From NCBI GenBank assembly GCA_018064305.1, contig JAGHVP010000172.1, positions 1 to 8,928 of the forward strand: 8,928 bases of DNA. The letters are read 5' to 3'. The stretch is from Candidatus Equibacterium intestinale. Lineage in GTDB: Bacteria; Bacteroidota; Bacteroidia; Bacteroidales; UBA932. Positions 1 through 7,004 of the stretch are shown here, one piece after another; position 1 is the first letter of the stretch; every line of letters begins with the position of its first letter. Made by a program: the position numbers and the translations under genes. The notes beneath the pieces are model-generated. The model had not been told where the DNA came from, did not search any database, and saw only the letters and a program-made list of their open reading frames with translations.

Positions 1-588
1 GAGATGGGACAGATGCAGGAACGCATTACTTCCACAAAGAACGGCTCCATCACATCTGTGCAGGCCATCTATGTCCCTGCCGATGACCTTACAGACCCCG
101 CGCCCAGCACCACATTCAGCCATCTGGATGCCACCACGGTGTTGAACAGGAAGATAACCGAAATGGGTATCTATCCTGCTGTCGACCCTCTGGAATCGAC
201 TTCCCGCATCCTGGCTCCTGAAGTTGTGGGTGAAGAACATTACCAGACCGCACAGCGCGTGAAGCAGATTCTGCAGCGCAACAAAGAGCTCCAGGATATC
301 ATAGCCATCCTGGGTATGGACGAGCTGAGCGATGAAGACCGCCTCACCGTAAACCGTGCGCGCCGCGTGCAGAGGTTCCTCTCGCAGCCTTTCACGGTGG
401 CTGAGAAATTCTCCGGCGTAAAGGGCGTGATGGTGTCGATAGAGGATACGATAAAAGGCTTCAAGATGATTCTCGACGGTGAGGTGGACTACCTGCCCGA
501 GTCTGCTTTCCTGAATGTCGGAACTATTGAAGATGCAATCGCCAAGGGCGAGAAGATGATAGCCGAGGCCGGGCAGACCGTGGCATAA
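1..588 (+). CDS. atpD: ATP synthase F1 subunit beta, 3' part
   Basis: This is the C-terminal part of the catalytic beta subunit of F1Fo ATP synthase, which makes or hydrolyses ATP on the cytoplasmic face of the membrane. The frame is open from base 1 (Glu-Met-Gly), so the start and the P-loop lie upstream of the window. Visible family signatures are QERITSTKNGSITSVQA, VPADDLTDPAPSTTF, SHLDATTVL, YPAVDPLESTSR, the DELSDED motif (codons 319-339) in the C-terminal helical domain that contacts gamma, and RFLSQPFTVAEKF. About 195 codons remain, roughly the last 40 percent of the usual protein. The stop is TAA at 586-588, and atpC follows after 18 bases. Placing beta and epsilon ahead of the Fo genes is the Bacteroidota order and differs from the classical order, in which they come last. 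The identification is certain. Confidence 0.98.
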   Translation, partial: EMGQMQERITSTKNGSITSVQAIYVPADDLTDPAPSTTFSHLDATTVLNRKITEMGIYPAVDPLESTSRILAPEVVGEEHYQTAQRVKQILQRNKELQDIIAILGMDELSDEDRLTVNRARRVQRFLSQPFTVAEKFSGVKGVMVSIEDTIKGFKMILDGEVDYLPESAFLNVGTIEDAIAKGEKMIAEAGQTVA

Positions 589-606
589 CATGTTTGTTGA
601 AAATAT

Positions 607-843
607 ATGATTCTCAAGATTATAACTCCTGCGGGCATCCAGGTGGAATGCCAGACTGAAAGAGTGTTCCTCCCCGGCAGTGCCGGCTGTTTCGAGGTCT
701 TGAAGAATCATGCCCCCCTGATAAGCACTCTTGAAAAAGGTGTTGTAAGATACGGGGATGCCGACGGACGGATGCAGGAATATGCACTCCTGTCGGGCTT
801 TGTGAAAGTTAAGGAAAATGTAATTACAGTTTGCTGCGAATGA
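607..843 (+). CDS. atpC: ATP synthase F1 subunit epsilon, short form
   Basis: The epsilon subunit is part of the central stalk and links gamma to the c-ring. The 78-residue product has the beta-sandwich signature: an N-terminal LKIITPAG strand, LPGSAGCFEVLKNHAPLIS and LEKGVVRYG. It ends after the sandwich. The C-terminal two-helix domain of longer homologues (about 135-140 residues, used for self-inhibition in E. coli and Bacillus) is absent. No frame continues it, because the stop TGA (841-843) overlaps the next start in ATGA. A sandwich-only epsilon is common in Bacteroidota, so I read it as intact and not truncated. Without the helices, inhibition by epsilon extension should not be possible (inference). 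The ATG at 607 follows an A/T-rich stretch without a Shine-Dalgarno sequence. Confidence 0.93.
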   Translation: MILKIITPAGIQVECQTERVFLPGSAGCFEVLKNHAPLISTLEKGVVRYGDADGRMQEYALLSGFVKVKENVITVCCE

Positions 844-2042
844 TTCTCAGCCGGACATACAGGATTCTGATTGTGATGCTGCTGGCACTTGCACTGCCGG
901 GGGCTTCATCGTTCTGCGCGCATGCAGAAGATGATGCTGTGACATCTGCGGCTATACAGCCTGTGTCACCAGTTCAGACAGATTCTGTCTCTGCCCATAC
1001 CGGGCTTGAGATGCCTTCTGATTCTGCAGCACGGGCCGATGCAGCACCTATGGTGGCAGGGATAGCGCCTGAGGCAGAGCCGTTCAATCCGAAGAAGATG
1101 GTGATGGAACATCTGGCTGACTCATATGACTGGCATATCACCACTTTCAAGGGGCGGCATATCTCCATCCCACTGCCTGTGATAGTGAAATCATCTACCG
1201 GCTGGCATGTGTTCATGTCAAACCGCATCACAGGAGGAGGCACCTACAAAGGGCTTTATATCGCCAAGGAGGGAAGTCACGAGGGTAAGATTGTGGAAGA
1301 TGTTGACGGTGACCAGCGGCGTCCCATTGACATCTCCCTTACAAAAACTGCATGCGGCATACTGGTGGTATGTGCGATAATGCTGGTGCTTTTCCTCACA
1401 GCCGCCAGGGCATATAAGAAACGCAATGAAGTGGACTACTGTCCCAAAGGGCTGGCAGGGCTGCTCGAATGGCTGATAGATTCCATTCTTGACAGTGTGA
1501 TAAAGCCTTGTGTAGGAGAGAACTACCTTAAGTTCGCACCGTATCTGCTCACCGCGTTCTTCTTCATTTTCTGCAGCAACCTGCTGGGCCTGGTCCCTTT
1601 CTTCCCCGGCGGAGCCAACATCACCGGCAACATCGCAGTGACACTGGTGCTGGCTGTTGCAACCTTCCTTGCAGTTAACCTTTTCGGTACCAAGGAATAT
1701 TACAAGGAAATCTTCTGGCCCGACGTGCCTGTGTTCCTTAAGGCAATCCCGCTGATGCCTGTGATAGAGTTCATAGGTATCTTCACCAAGCCGTTCGCCC
1801 TGATGATGAGGCTTTTCGCCAACATCATGGCAGGTCACTCCATCATCCTCAGCATCAGCTGCATCATATTCGCCACCGCCCATCTGGGAGCTGCCGTGAA
1901 CGGCTCTATGACAGCCATCTCGGTGCTTTTCATGGTGTTCATGAACTGCCTCGAGCTGCTTGTGGCATTCCTTCAGGCCTATGTATTCACCATGCTTTCG
2001 TCGGTCTTCATAGGGCTGGCGCAGGTAAAACACGAAGAATAA
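840..2042 (+). CDS. atpB: ATP synthase Fo subunit a with secreted N-terminal extension
   Basis: Subunit a forms the two proton half-channels beside the c-ring in the inner membrane. I chose ATG 840, which overlaps the atpC stop (ATGA), over an in-frame TTG at 831. This gives 400 residues. Residues 1-29 look like a signal peptide: a hydrophobic run of Leu, Ile and Val ending in AHA before acidic residues. Residues 30-165 form a soluble, probably periplasmic segment rich in Ala, Ser, Pro and Asp, followed by FNPKKMVMEHLADSYDWHIT. The first core membrane helix is at about 170-192, then the usual multi-helix domain follows. Key residues are the essential arginine Arg324 in KPFALMMRLFANIMAGH (E. 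coli Arg210) and Gln379 in FLQAYVF (E. coli Gln252). E. coli a is about 270 residues, and the extra length is the N-terminal extension seen in Bacteroidota. No atpI-like gene precedes it. Confidence 0.96.
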   Translation: MILSRTYRILIVMLLALALPGASSFCAHAEDDAVTSAAIQPVSPVQTDSVSAHTGLEMPSDSAARADAAPMVAGIAPEAEPFNPKKMVMEHLADSYDWHITTFKGRHISIPLPVIVKSSTGWHVFMSNRITGGGTYKGLYIAKEGSHEGKIVEDVDGDQRRPIDISLTKTACGILVVCAIMLVLFLTAARAYKKRNEVDYCPKGLAGLLEWLIDSILDSVIKPCVGENYLKFAPYLLTAFFFIFCSNLLGLVPFFPGGANITGNIAVTLVLAVATFLAVNLFGTKEYYKEIFWPDVPVFLKAIPLMPVIEFIGIFTKPFALMMRLFANIMAGHSIILSISCIIFATAHLGAAVNGSMTAISVLFMVFMNCLELLVAFLQAYVFTMLSSVFIGLAQVKHEE

Positions 2043-2072
2043 TCATATCAATAACAAATAATAACATCAATT
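2043..2072 (+). promoter_or_regulatory. G-free, A/T-rich leader before atpE
   Basis: The 30 bases between the atpB stop and the atpE start contain no G and only five C, so the mRNA should be unstructured. It is the longest gap in the operon; the others are -4 to 18 bases. Bacteroidota usually initiate translation without a Shine-Dalgarno sequence and favour A-rich, open start regions. E. coli atpE is also preceded by an A/U-rich translational enhancer that supports the high c-subunit stoichiometry. I infer a similar role here; only the composition is seen. Confidence 0.5.
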
Positions 2073-2285
2073 ATGGAACTTTCATCAGTAGCAGCAGTAC
2101 TCAGCGCAGCCCTCGCGGTTTTCGCAGCAGCTTTCGGTATCAGCAAGATCGGTAAGGCAGCAATGGAGGCCATTTCACGCCAGCCCGAGTCTGCAGGTAA
2201 CATCCGTACCTCTATGATCATTGTGGCAGCCCTTATCGAGGGTGTGGCACTGTTCGCAGTGGTAATCTGCTTCATGGCTCTCTAA
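2073..2285 (+). CDS. atpE: ATP synthase Fo subunit c
   Basis: This is the membrane-ring proteolipid that carries protons past subunit a. The 70-residue product is a two-helix hairpin. Helix 1 (about 5-30) has alternating small residues, mostly Ala where many c subunits have Gly. The polar loop is SRQPES (Arg36-Gln37-Pro38), the conserved F1-facing turn. Helix 2 carries the ion-binding carboxylate Glu56 in AALIEGVALF. The residue after Glu56 is Gly, and there is no Gln ligand in helix 1, so the Na+ signature is missing and a H+-type ring is expected. No signal peptide is evident. The gene follows the G-free leader and lies 11 bases before atpF. Confidence 0.97.
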   Translation: MELSSVAAVLSAALAVFAAAFGISKIGKAAMEAISRQPESAGNIRTSMIIVAALIEGVALFAVVICFMAL

Positions 2286-2296
2286 CCGTCTGACCT

Positions 2297-2791
2297 ATGG
2301 GACTTTTGACTCCATCGGGCGGTCTGTTGTTCTGGATGACCCTTGCGTTTGCGGTTGTCTTCCTGATACTCGCGAAGTTTGCCTTCCCGATTATCCTTGG
2401 ATCGGTCACCAAACGCAAGGAGTTCATCGACAGCAGCCTTGATGCCGCAAAGGTGGCCGAGCAGAAGGTGGCTGACCTCCAGCTTCAGAGCGAGCAGATA
2501 ATTGCCGATGCTGAAAAAGAGAAGGTAGCCATCCTCAAGGAGGCTGCTACCAGCCGCGACCGCATCGTCGCCGACGCTTCGGTGCAGGCGCAGCAGGAGG
2601 CTTCCCGCATAATTGCAGAGGGCAGGCGCCAGGCCGAGGCCGAGAAAGAGGCGATTCTTGCAAACGCCCGCGGTGAGGTGGCCATGCTTGCAGTGCAGAT
2701 GGCCACAAAGATCCTGCGCGGCAACCTTTCGGCATCCGAGGCGCAGCAGGCACTTCAGGAAAATCTTGCAGATGAGATAAGGGAGAGTTAG
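2297..2791 (+). CDS. atpF: ATP synthase Fo subunit b
   Basis: This is the peripheral stalk subunit that holds the F1 head still relative to subunit a. The 164-residue protein has one N-terminal membrane helix (about residues 8-30, GGLLFWMTLAFAVVFLILAK). A long charged helix with heptad-like Ala, Glu, Lys and Arg follows (about 40-150), typical of the b dimer coiled coil, for example IIADAEKEKVAILKEA. The C-terminal MATKILRGNLSASEAQ segment matches the delta-binding end of the family. Length is close to the usual 155-165. It starts 11 bases after atpE and stops 4 bases before atpH, so translation is probably coupled. Only one b-type gene is present; no b' paralogue is seen. Confidence 0.96.
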   Translation: MGLLTPSGGLLFWMTLAFAVVFLILAKFAFPIILGSVTKRKEFIDSSLDAAKVAEQKVADLQLQSEQIIADAEKEKVAILKEAATSRDRIVADASVQAQQEASRIIAEGRRQAEAEKEAILANARGEVAMLAVQMATKILRGNLSASEAQQALQENLADEIRES

Positions 2792-2795
2792 GAAC

Positions 2796-3350
2796 ATGTA
2801 TATCGGCAACATAGCAAAACGGTACGCCACTGCGCTTGAGGCATATTCCGAGCAGGAAAACTGCCGTGAGCAGTGCTATGGTGACGCCCGCAGCCTGATA
2901 AAGGTGCTGCCGGCAATCCACCAGTATCTTTCTGCACGCATATCCCGTGAGGAAAAACTGAATATCCTTGAGAAAGCGTGCAGTGAACCGTTCTGCCAGC
3001 CGTTCGTCAAGTTCCTGGGGCTAGTGGTGAAGCACGGGCGTGAAGCCTGGCTCCGCTACATCCTGCAGAGCTACGTGGGGCTCTATAAAAAGAAAGAAGG
3101 GATAGTTGACACTTATCTCACGGTTGCAGGTGAGCCTTCGCAGGCCCTGCTGCAGAAGCTTGAGGAAATCACCGTCAGGCAGACAGGTGCCAGAAGTGTC
3201 AATGTGAATGTTACTGTGGATCCTGAAATAATCGGAGGATTCGTGTTCAGGATTGAAGACAGGCGCGTGGATACGAGCGTTGCCTCACAGTTGAAAGAAA
3301 TACAGAAGGCTTTCGCACCGCATGAAAGCTATATCAACCGAGTTTGTTAA
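2796..3350 (+). CDS. atpH: ATP synthase F1 subunit delta (OSCP)
   Basis: Delta joins the top of the F1 head to the b stalk. The 184-residue product starts with MYIGNIAKRYATALEAY, the N-terminal helical domain of the OSCP/delta family. It ends with the family hallmark VDPEIIGGFVFRIEDRRVDT followed by SVASQLKEIQKAF. Length matches the usual 175-185. The spacing of 4 bases from atpF and 18 bases to the atpA ATG fits a continuous operon message. Codon use and GC resemble the neighbouring atp genes. Confidence 0.96.
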   Translation: MYIGNIAKRYATALEAYSEQENCREQCYGDARSLIKVLPAIHQYLSARISREEKLNILEKACSEPFCQPFVKFLGLVVKHGREAWLRYILQSYVGLYKKKEGIVDTYLTVAGEPSQALLQKLEEITVRQTGARSVNVNVTVDPEIIGGFVFRIEDRRVDTSVASQLKEIQKAFAPHESYINRVC

Positions 3351-3368
3351 TTCAATTTGAAACCATAT

Positions 3369-4949
3369 ATGGAAAACAATAAACCGTCTGAAGTATCGAA
3401 AGTATTGTTGCAGGAGCTTGCAGGCCTTGATCTTACCTCACGTTTCGAAGAGGTGGGCGAGGTGCTGAGCGTGAGCGACGGCGTGGCGCGTATCTGGGGA
3501 CTGAACAGCGTGGAGGCAGGCGAGCTGCTGGAGTTTGAGAACGGAGGAATGGCTGTGGTGATGAACCTGGAGGAAGACAACGTGGGCGCAGTGCTCCTTG
3601 GTGCTACAGATGCCGTGAAGGAAGGCGATATTGTGAAACGTACATGCCGTGCCGCATCGATCGACGTGGGCGAAAAGATGCTGGGGCGTGTCATCAACCC
3701 TCTGGGTGTGCCCATCGACGGTGCAGGCCCGGTAGAGGGCGAGAAGCTCCGCATGCCTCTCGAGCGCAAGGCTCCCGGTGTGATATTCCGTCAGCCTGTG
3801 AACGAGCCTCTGCAGACGGGTCTCAAGTCGGTGGATGCAATGATCCCCATCGGCCGCGGACAGCGCGAGCTCATAATCGGCGACCGCCAGACGGGAAAGA
3901 CTTCCATTGCAATAGACACAATCATAAACCAGCGTGCAGGCTGGCTGGAAGGCAAACCTGTGTACTGCATATATGTGGCAATCGGCCAGAAAGCATCTAC
4001 CGTGGCAACAATTGTGGAGACTCTCCGCAACCAGGGGGCGATGGACTATACAATCGTGATTGCCGCAACTGCTGCCGACAGTGCCGCCCTCCGCTATTTC
4101 GCACCTATGGCAGGCGCTGCGGTGGGAGAGTATTTCCGCGACACGGGACGCCATGCCCTTGTGGTATATGACGACCTCTCGAAGCAGGCTGTGGCATACC
4201 GCGAGGTGTCGCTTATCCTGCACCGTCCTTCGGGCCGTGAGGCATATCCCGGTGATATCTTCTACCTTCATTCAAGACTGCTGGAACGTGCTGCCAAAAT
4301 TATCGAGCAGCAGGAGGTTGCAGAGATGATGAATGACCTTCCCGAATCTTTGAAAGGGCGCGTGAAGGCCGGCGGTTCGCTCACCGCGCTGCCCATCATC
4401 GAAACACAGGCGGGAGACGTTTCGGCATACATCCCTACAAATGTGATTTCAATCACCGACGGTCAGATCTTCCTTGAGACAGACCTCTTCAACCAGGGCA
4501 ACCGTCCCGCTATAAATGTGGGTATTTCAGTTTCCCGCGTAGGTGGAAATGCTCAGACAAAGGCCATGAAGAAAGTGGCCGGCACCCTCAAGATAGACCA
4601 GGCGCAGTACCGCGAGCTGGAAGCTTTCAGCAAATACAGCAGCGACATGGACGCCATCACCATGATGACTCTCGACAAAGGACGCAAGAACACCCAGCTG
4701 CTGATCCAGCCGCTGCACAGTCCCATGCCGGTGGAGCATCAGATTGCAGTGCTGTACTGCGGCACAAACGCCCTGATGAAAGATATCCCGGTTTCAAAGG
4801 TGCATGAGTTTGAAAGGCTTCTGATAGAAGACCTCTCGTCGACAGATGTGTTCGAGACCATCCGTACTTCAGGCATGACCGATGCCGCGAAGGAACGTAT
4901 CGCCTCTGTGGCAAAGGCAGTGTGTGCAAACATAGTCAATTCTAAATAA
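3369..4949 (+). CDS. atpA: ATP synthase F1 subunit alpha
   Basis: Alpha is the non-catalytic nucleotide-binding subunit, alternating with beta in the F1 hexamer. I start at ATG 3369 (MENNKPSEVSKVLL, 526 residues), not at the in-frame TTG 3357, because the ATG sits in an A-rich context and matches the usual alpha N-terminus. The beta-barrel domain has VGEVLSVSDGVARIWGL. The Walker A loop is GDRQTGKT at residues 171-178. The family segment DDLSKQAVAYREVSLILHRP follows. The arginine finger that reaches the catalytic site is Arg390 in ISVSRVGGNAQ. The C-terminal helical domain is complete. Length is within a few percent of the usual 500-530. The gap to atpG is 6 bases. Confidence 0.98.
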   Translation: MENNKPSEVSKVLLQELAGLDLTSRFEEVGEVLSVSDGVARIWGLNSVEAGELLEFENGGMAVVMNLEEDNVGAVLLGATDAVKEGDIVKRTCRAASIDVGEKMLGRVINPLGVPIDGAGPVEGEKLRMPLERKAPGVIFRQPVNEPLQTGLKSVDAMIPIGRGQRELIIGDRQTGKTSIAIDTIINQRAGWLEGKPVYCIYVAIGQKASTVATIVETLRNQGAMDYTIVIAATAADSAALRYFAPMAGAAVGEYFRDTGRHALVVYDDLSKQAVAYREVSLILHRPSGREAYPGDIFYLHSRLLERAAKIIEQQEVAEMMNDLPESLKGRVKAGGSLTALPIIETQAGDVSAYIPTNVISITDGQIFLETDLFNQGNRPAINVGISVSRVGGNAQTKAMKKVAGTLKIDQAQYRELEAFSKYSSDMDAITMMTLDKGRKNTQLLIQPLHSPMPVEHQIAVLYCGTNALMKDIPVSKVHEFERLLIEDLSSTDVFETIRTSGMTDAAKERIASVAKAVCANIVNSK

Positions 4950-4955
4950 AGTATC

Positions 4956-5864
4956 ATGTCGTCGCTCAAGGAGATAAAGGCAAGGATTGCGTCGGTTGGC
5001 AGCACGCTCAAGATCACTTCAGCAATGAAGATGGTGTCGAGTGCCAAGCTGCGCAAGGTGCAGAATGTGATTGCCGGGCACGAAGCCTACAAGTCGGCCC
5101 TGCTTGACATTCTTTCTGAGCTTGCCGGTTATCTTCCTGAAAGTGAGTTCGCTGCGGGTGGCGGCGCCGGCAGTGTTGCGGTTGTGGCATTCTCATCCAA
5201 TACTTCTTTGTGCGGTGCTTTCAACTCGAATGTTGCGCGTGCCCTTGACAAGGAGGTTGCTGCGCTGGTTGCGGAAGGCCGTGCTGTGACAGTGTTCCCG
5301 GTGGGGGAAAAGGTGGCGAAAGCTGCGCACAGGGCTGGATATTCTGTGGATGACACATATACAGCAGTGGCAGACAAAGGTACTTTCTCAGATGCTTCCG
5401 GCCTTGCCGAAAGGCTTATGAAAGGGTATCTGGAAGGGGAGTTCTGCAGGGTGGTGCTTCTCTACACGCGCTACATCTCGGCGGCGCGCCAGCAGATTAC
5501 GGTTGAAGAGTTCCTGCCGGTGGCAGACAGCAGCCGGTTTGCAGCAGATGCTGCCTGCGGCAGTCTCCATGCCGAAGACAGTGATGCCGGCCCGGGCTTT
5601 GCTGATGATTTCGAAGAATTCATAGTGGAGCCGTCGAAGAAAGAGCTGTTAGCCAAGCTTCTTCCGCTTGCCCTCCATACACAGGTCTATGCGACTCTTC
5701 TGAGCAGCAGCGCAAGCGAGCATGCAGCCCGCATGATTGCGATGCAGACGGCCACCGACAACGCCACCGACCTTCTCGCCGAGCTCCAGCTTACCTACAA
5801 CAAGCAGCGCCAGCAGGCCATCACCGAGGAGCTCACCGACATCTCCAACGGCAAGCTGGTATAA
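4956..5864 (+). CDS. atpG: ATP synthase F1 subunit gamma
   Basis: Gamma is the rotor shaft inside the F1 hexamer. The 302-residue product has the conserved N-terminal helix (LKEIKARIASVGSTLKITSA, then MKMVSSAKLRK). The central Rossmann-like part has FSSNTSLCGAFNSNVARAL. The conserved C-terminal helix carries SEHAARMIAMQTATDNATDL and LTYNKQRQQAITEEL. An acidic insertion around residues 200-225 (AEDSDAGPGFADDFEEF) separates the globular part from the last helix and is lineage-specific in look. It is the last atp gene here. The next gene is convergent, and its stop lies 22 bases away. Confidence 0.97.
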   Translation: MSSLKEIKARIASVGSTLKITSAMKMVSSAKLRKVQNVIAGHEAYKSALLDILSELAGYLPESEFAAGGGAGSVAVVAFSSNTSLCGAFNSNVARALDKEVAALVAEGRAVTVFPVGEKVAKAAHRAGYSVDDTYTAVADKGTFSDASGLAERLMKGYLEGEFCRVVLLYTRYISAARQQITVEEFLPVADSSRFAADAACGSLHAEDSDAGPGFADDFEEFIVEPSKKELLAKLLPLALHTQVYATLLSSSASEHAARMIAMQTATDNATDLLAELQLTYNKQRQQAITEELTDISNGKLV

Positions 5865-5880
5865 AAATGCCTTCTGGCGT
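5863..5880 (-). terminator. Weak hairpin with U-run for the convergent gene
   Basis: Read on the minus strand, ACGCC-AGAA-GGCAT is followed by TTTTT. The stem has only four pairs and one C-A mismatch, so it is a weak intrinsic terminator candidate for the minus-strand gene ending at 5887. No clear terminator for atpG is seen on the plus strand. Confidence 0.22.
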
Positions 5881-5886
5881 ATGCGG

Positions 5887-6462
5887 TTATTCAGCGATTG
5901 TAAAACCGAATATTGCTGAGTAGTCAAAGAATGACAGCTTCGAATCGCGGAAAACAAACCCATATTCCCCTGCAGGAACTTCAGGAATGCGGATTTCAAA
6001 AGAGTTGTCGCTTATCATTTCCCATTCGAGGTCAATTATCTCGATGACTGATACGTTGATGCCGGCTACTGTATTGCCTTCATCGAAGATACGTTTGTTC
6101 TTGACAACGGCAAGTGGAAAGATGCGGATGTTGTCGGGGGTCATTGATTTTACGAAAGGGTCGTATGATTTCAAGGTTTTCGAAATAGCCTTCTTTTCAG
6201 GATTGATGACGAGGACGAATGTATTGCTTGCATTCACACCAGATGTGGCGCCTTTATAGGTGCATTTCACTTTGCCGATGTCAAACCCGAGGATGCCTGT
6301 TGAAGTGGAGTTGACGGTTCCGTTGGAGAAGGGGAGACGGATGGATTCTTCGCCTACAACGGCGTAGAGACCGGGCTGCCTTTCGTCCATCTGGGCATAG
6401 GCCTTGGAATTGAATAGCAGTGCGCATGTCAACGCTGTGAATAATAGGATGCACTTTCTCAT
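5887..6462 (-). CDS. Secreted protein of unknown function
   Basis: I do not recognise a named family. The 191-residue product has a clear signal peptide: MRKC, a hydrophobic core (ILLFTALTCALLF), and a likely cleavage after AYA at residue 23. No lipobox cysteine is at the cleavage site, so the mature protein is probably periplasmic or exported and not a lipoprotein. The mature part begins QMDERQPGLYAVVG. It is predicted mostly beta by its alternating hydrophobic pattern, for example VSVIEIIDLEWEMI and SFEIRIPEVPAGEYGFVF, and it resembles small one-domain beta-sandwich secreted proteins of Bacteroidales. It is convergent with atpG and has its own candidate promoter upstream. Base composition resembles the core genome. 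A role with ATP synthase is not implied. Confidence 0.82.
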   Translation of the reverse strand: MRKCILLFTALTCALLFNSKAYAQMDERQPGLYAVVGEESIRLPFSNGTVNSTSTGILGFDIGKVKCTYKGATSGVNASNTFVLVINPEKKAISKTLKSYDPFVKSMTPDNIRIFPLAVVKNKRIFDEGNTVAGINVSVIEIIDLEWEMISDNSFEIRIPEVPAGEYGFVFRDSKLSFFDYSAIFGFTIAE

Positions 6463-6485
6463 ATCTCTGATAGTTTAAGTTAGTG

Positions 6486-6517
6486 CGAAGTTAACGCTTT
6501 TTTCTCTATTCTACGAA
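6486..6517 (-). promoter_or_regulatory. Candidate Bacteroidota -33/-7 promoter
   Basis: On the minus strand, TAACTTCG (6493-6486) differs by one base from the Bacteroidota -7 consensus TAnnTTTG. TTCG (6517-6514) differs by one base from the -33 TTTG. The spacer is 20 bases, as expected. The -7 box ends 23 bases before the ATG at 6462, giving a short leader for the secreted-protein gene. Confidence 0.45.
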
Positions 6518-6540
6518 TGAATGGAATAAAGTAGTAGGCC

Positions 6541-6642
6541 TCAGCCATGAATGTCAATGTATTTTAGATCGGTGACTGTGAACTGCTCTCCCGGCCGGGT
6601 TGTGATGCAGCCCTCTTCGGCTGGCGCGGTGTATTGTATCAT
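6541..6642 (-). other. Protein-like 33-codon open stretch, possible small ORF or gene remnant
   Basis: Minus-strand ATG (6642) to TGA (6541) encodes 33 residues beginning MIQYTAPAEEGCITTRPGEQ and ending TDLKYIDIHG. The composition is balanced and protein-like, unlike the Arg/Cys-rich shadow frames around it. A TAA lies two codons before the ATG in the same frame. It reads toward the secreted-protein gene and ends before its promoter. I cannot assign a family. It may be a small gene, the end of a decayed gene, or chance. Confidence 0.2.
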
Positions 6643-6882
6643 GGATTACGGCTCATGCAGTGCCGGCTGGCTGCGTGGTGGAGGAATGTCGGAATAAGGG
6701 CGCCGCATAACGCTGAACAAGCGGTGTTTATGCCGCAACCTTGAAACCTCCTCCTTTTACAGCCGTCCCTCTGGACCGGCCGTAACGTCGTCGATCAGTC
6801 AAGGTCTTTTATCGGCAACACCCCGCTTGTTCTTAACGCTACGGCTTATATTCCGCCATCTCCTCCACCACATTCGCTTCTT

Positions 6883-6943
6883 GCCGGTGCTTTTCCCGCA
6901 TTTGAAGCCATGCCGGCTGGTAGGCGTCGGGAAAGCACCCGGC
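6883..6943. repeat. Imperfect long hairpin
   Basis: GCCGGTGCTTTTCCCG (6883-6898) faces CGGGAAAGCACCCGGC (6928-6943). They pair over 15 bases with one bulge on each side, enclosing a 29-base loop that has its own AGCC/GGCT mini-stem. The stem is GC-rich and should be stable as RNA or cruciform DNA. Function is unknown; it lies inside the possible gene remnant. Confidence 0.45.
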
Positions 6944-6985
6944 AAGCCACTCGTAAGGCGGGCTGAAGCCCTGCTGCTGCAGGTC

Positions 6986-7004
6986 GCATGCCCACTGGGC
7001 ATGC
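6986..7004. repeat. Perfect 9-bp palindrome with one-base centre
   Basis: GCATGCCCA, a single C, then TGGGCATGC form a perfect 19-base inverted repeat. It is just downstream of a second small hairpin (GGGCT-GA-AGCCC, 6960-6971). Such a tight palindrome could be a protein-binding dyad or a snap-back hairpin. No T-run follows on either strand, so it is not an intrinsic terminator. Confidence 0.5.

Noticed and set aside
1218..2033. 271-codon minus-strand open frame opposite atpB
   Set aside because: It is antisense to a certain gene and rich in His, Gln and Cys, a typical shadow frame.
3438..4271. 277-codon minus-strand open frame opposite atpA
   Set aside because: It is antisense to a highly conserved gene, His/Cys-rich and without motifs.
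6590..6599. CCCGGCCGGG palindrome
   Set aside because: It is a 10-base palindrome in GC-rich DNA with no flanking symmetry or T-run.
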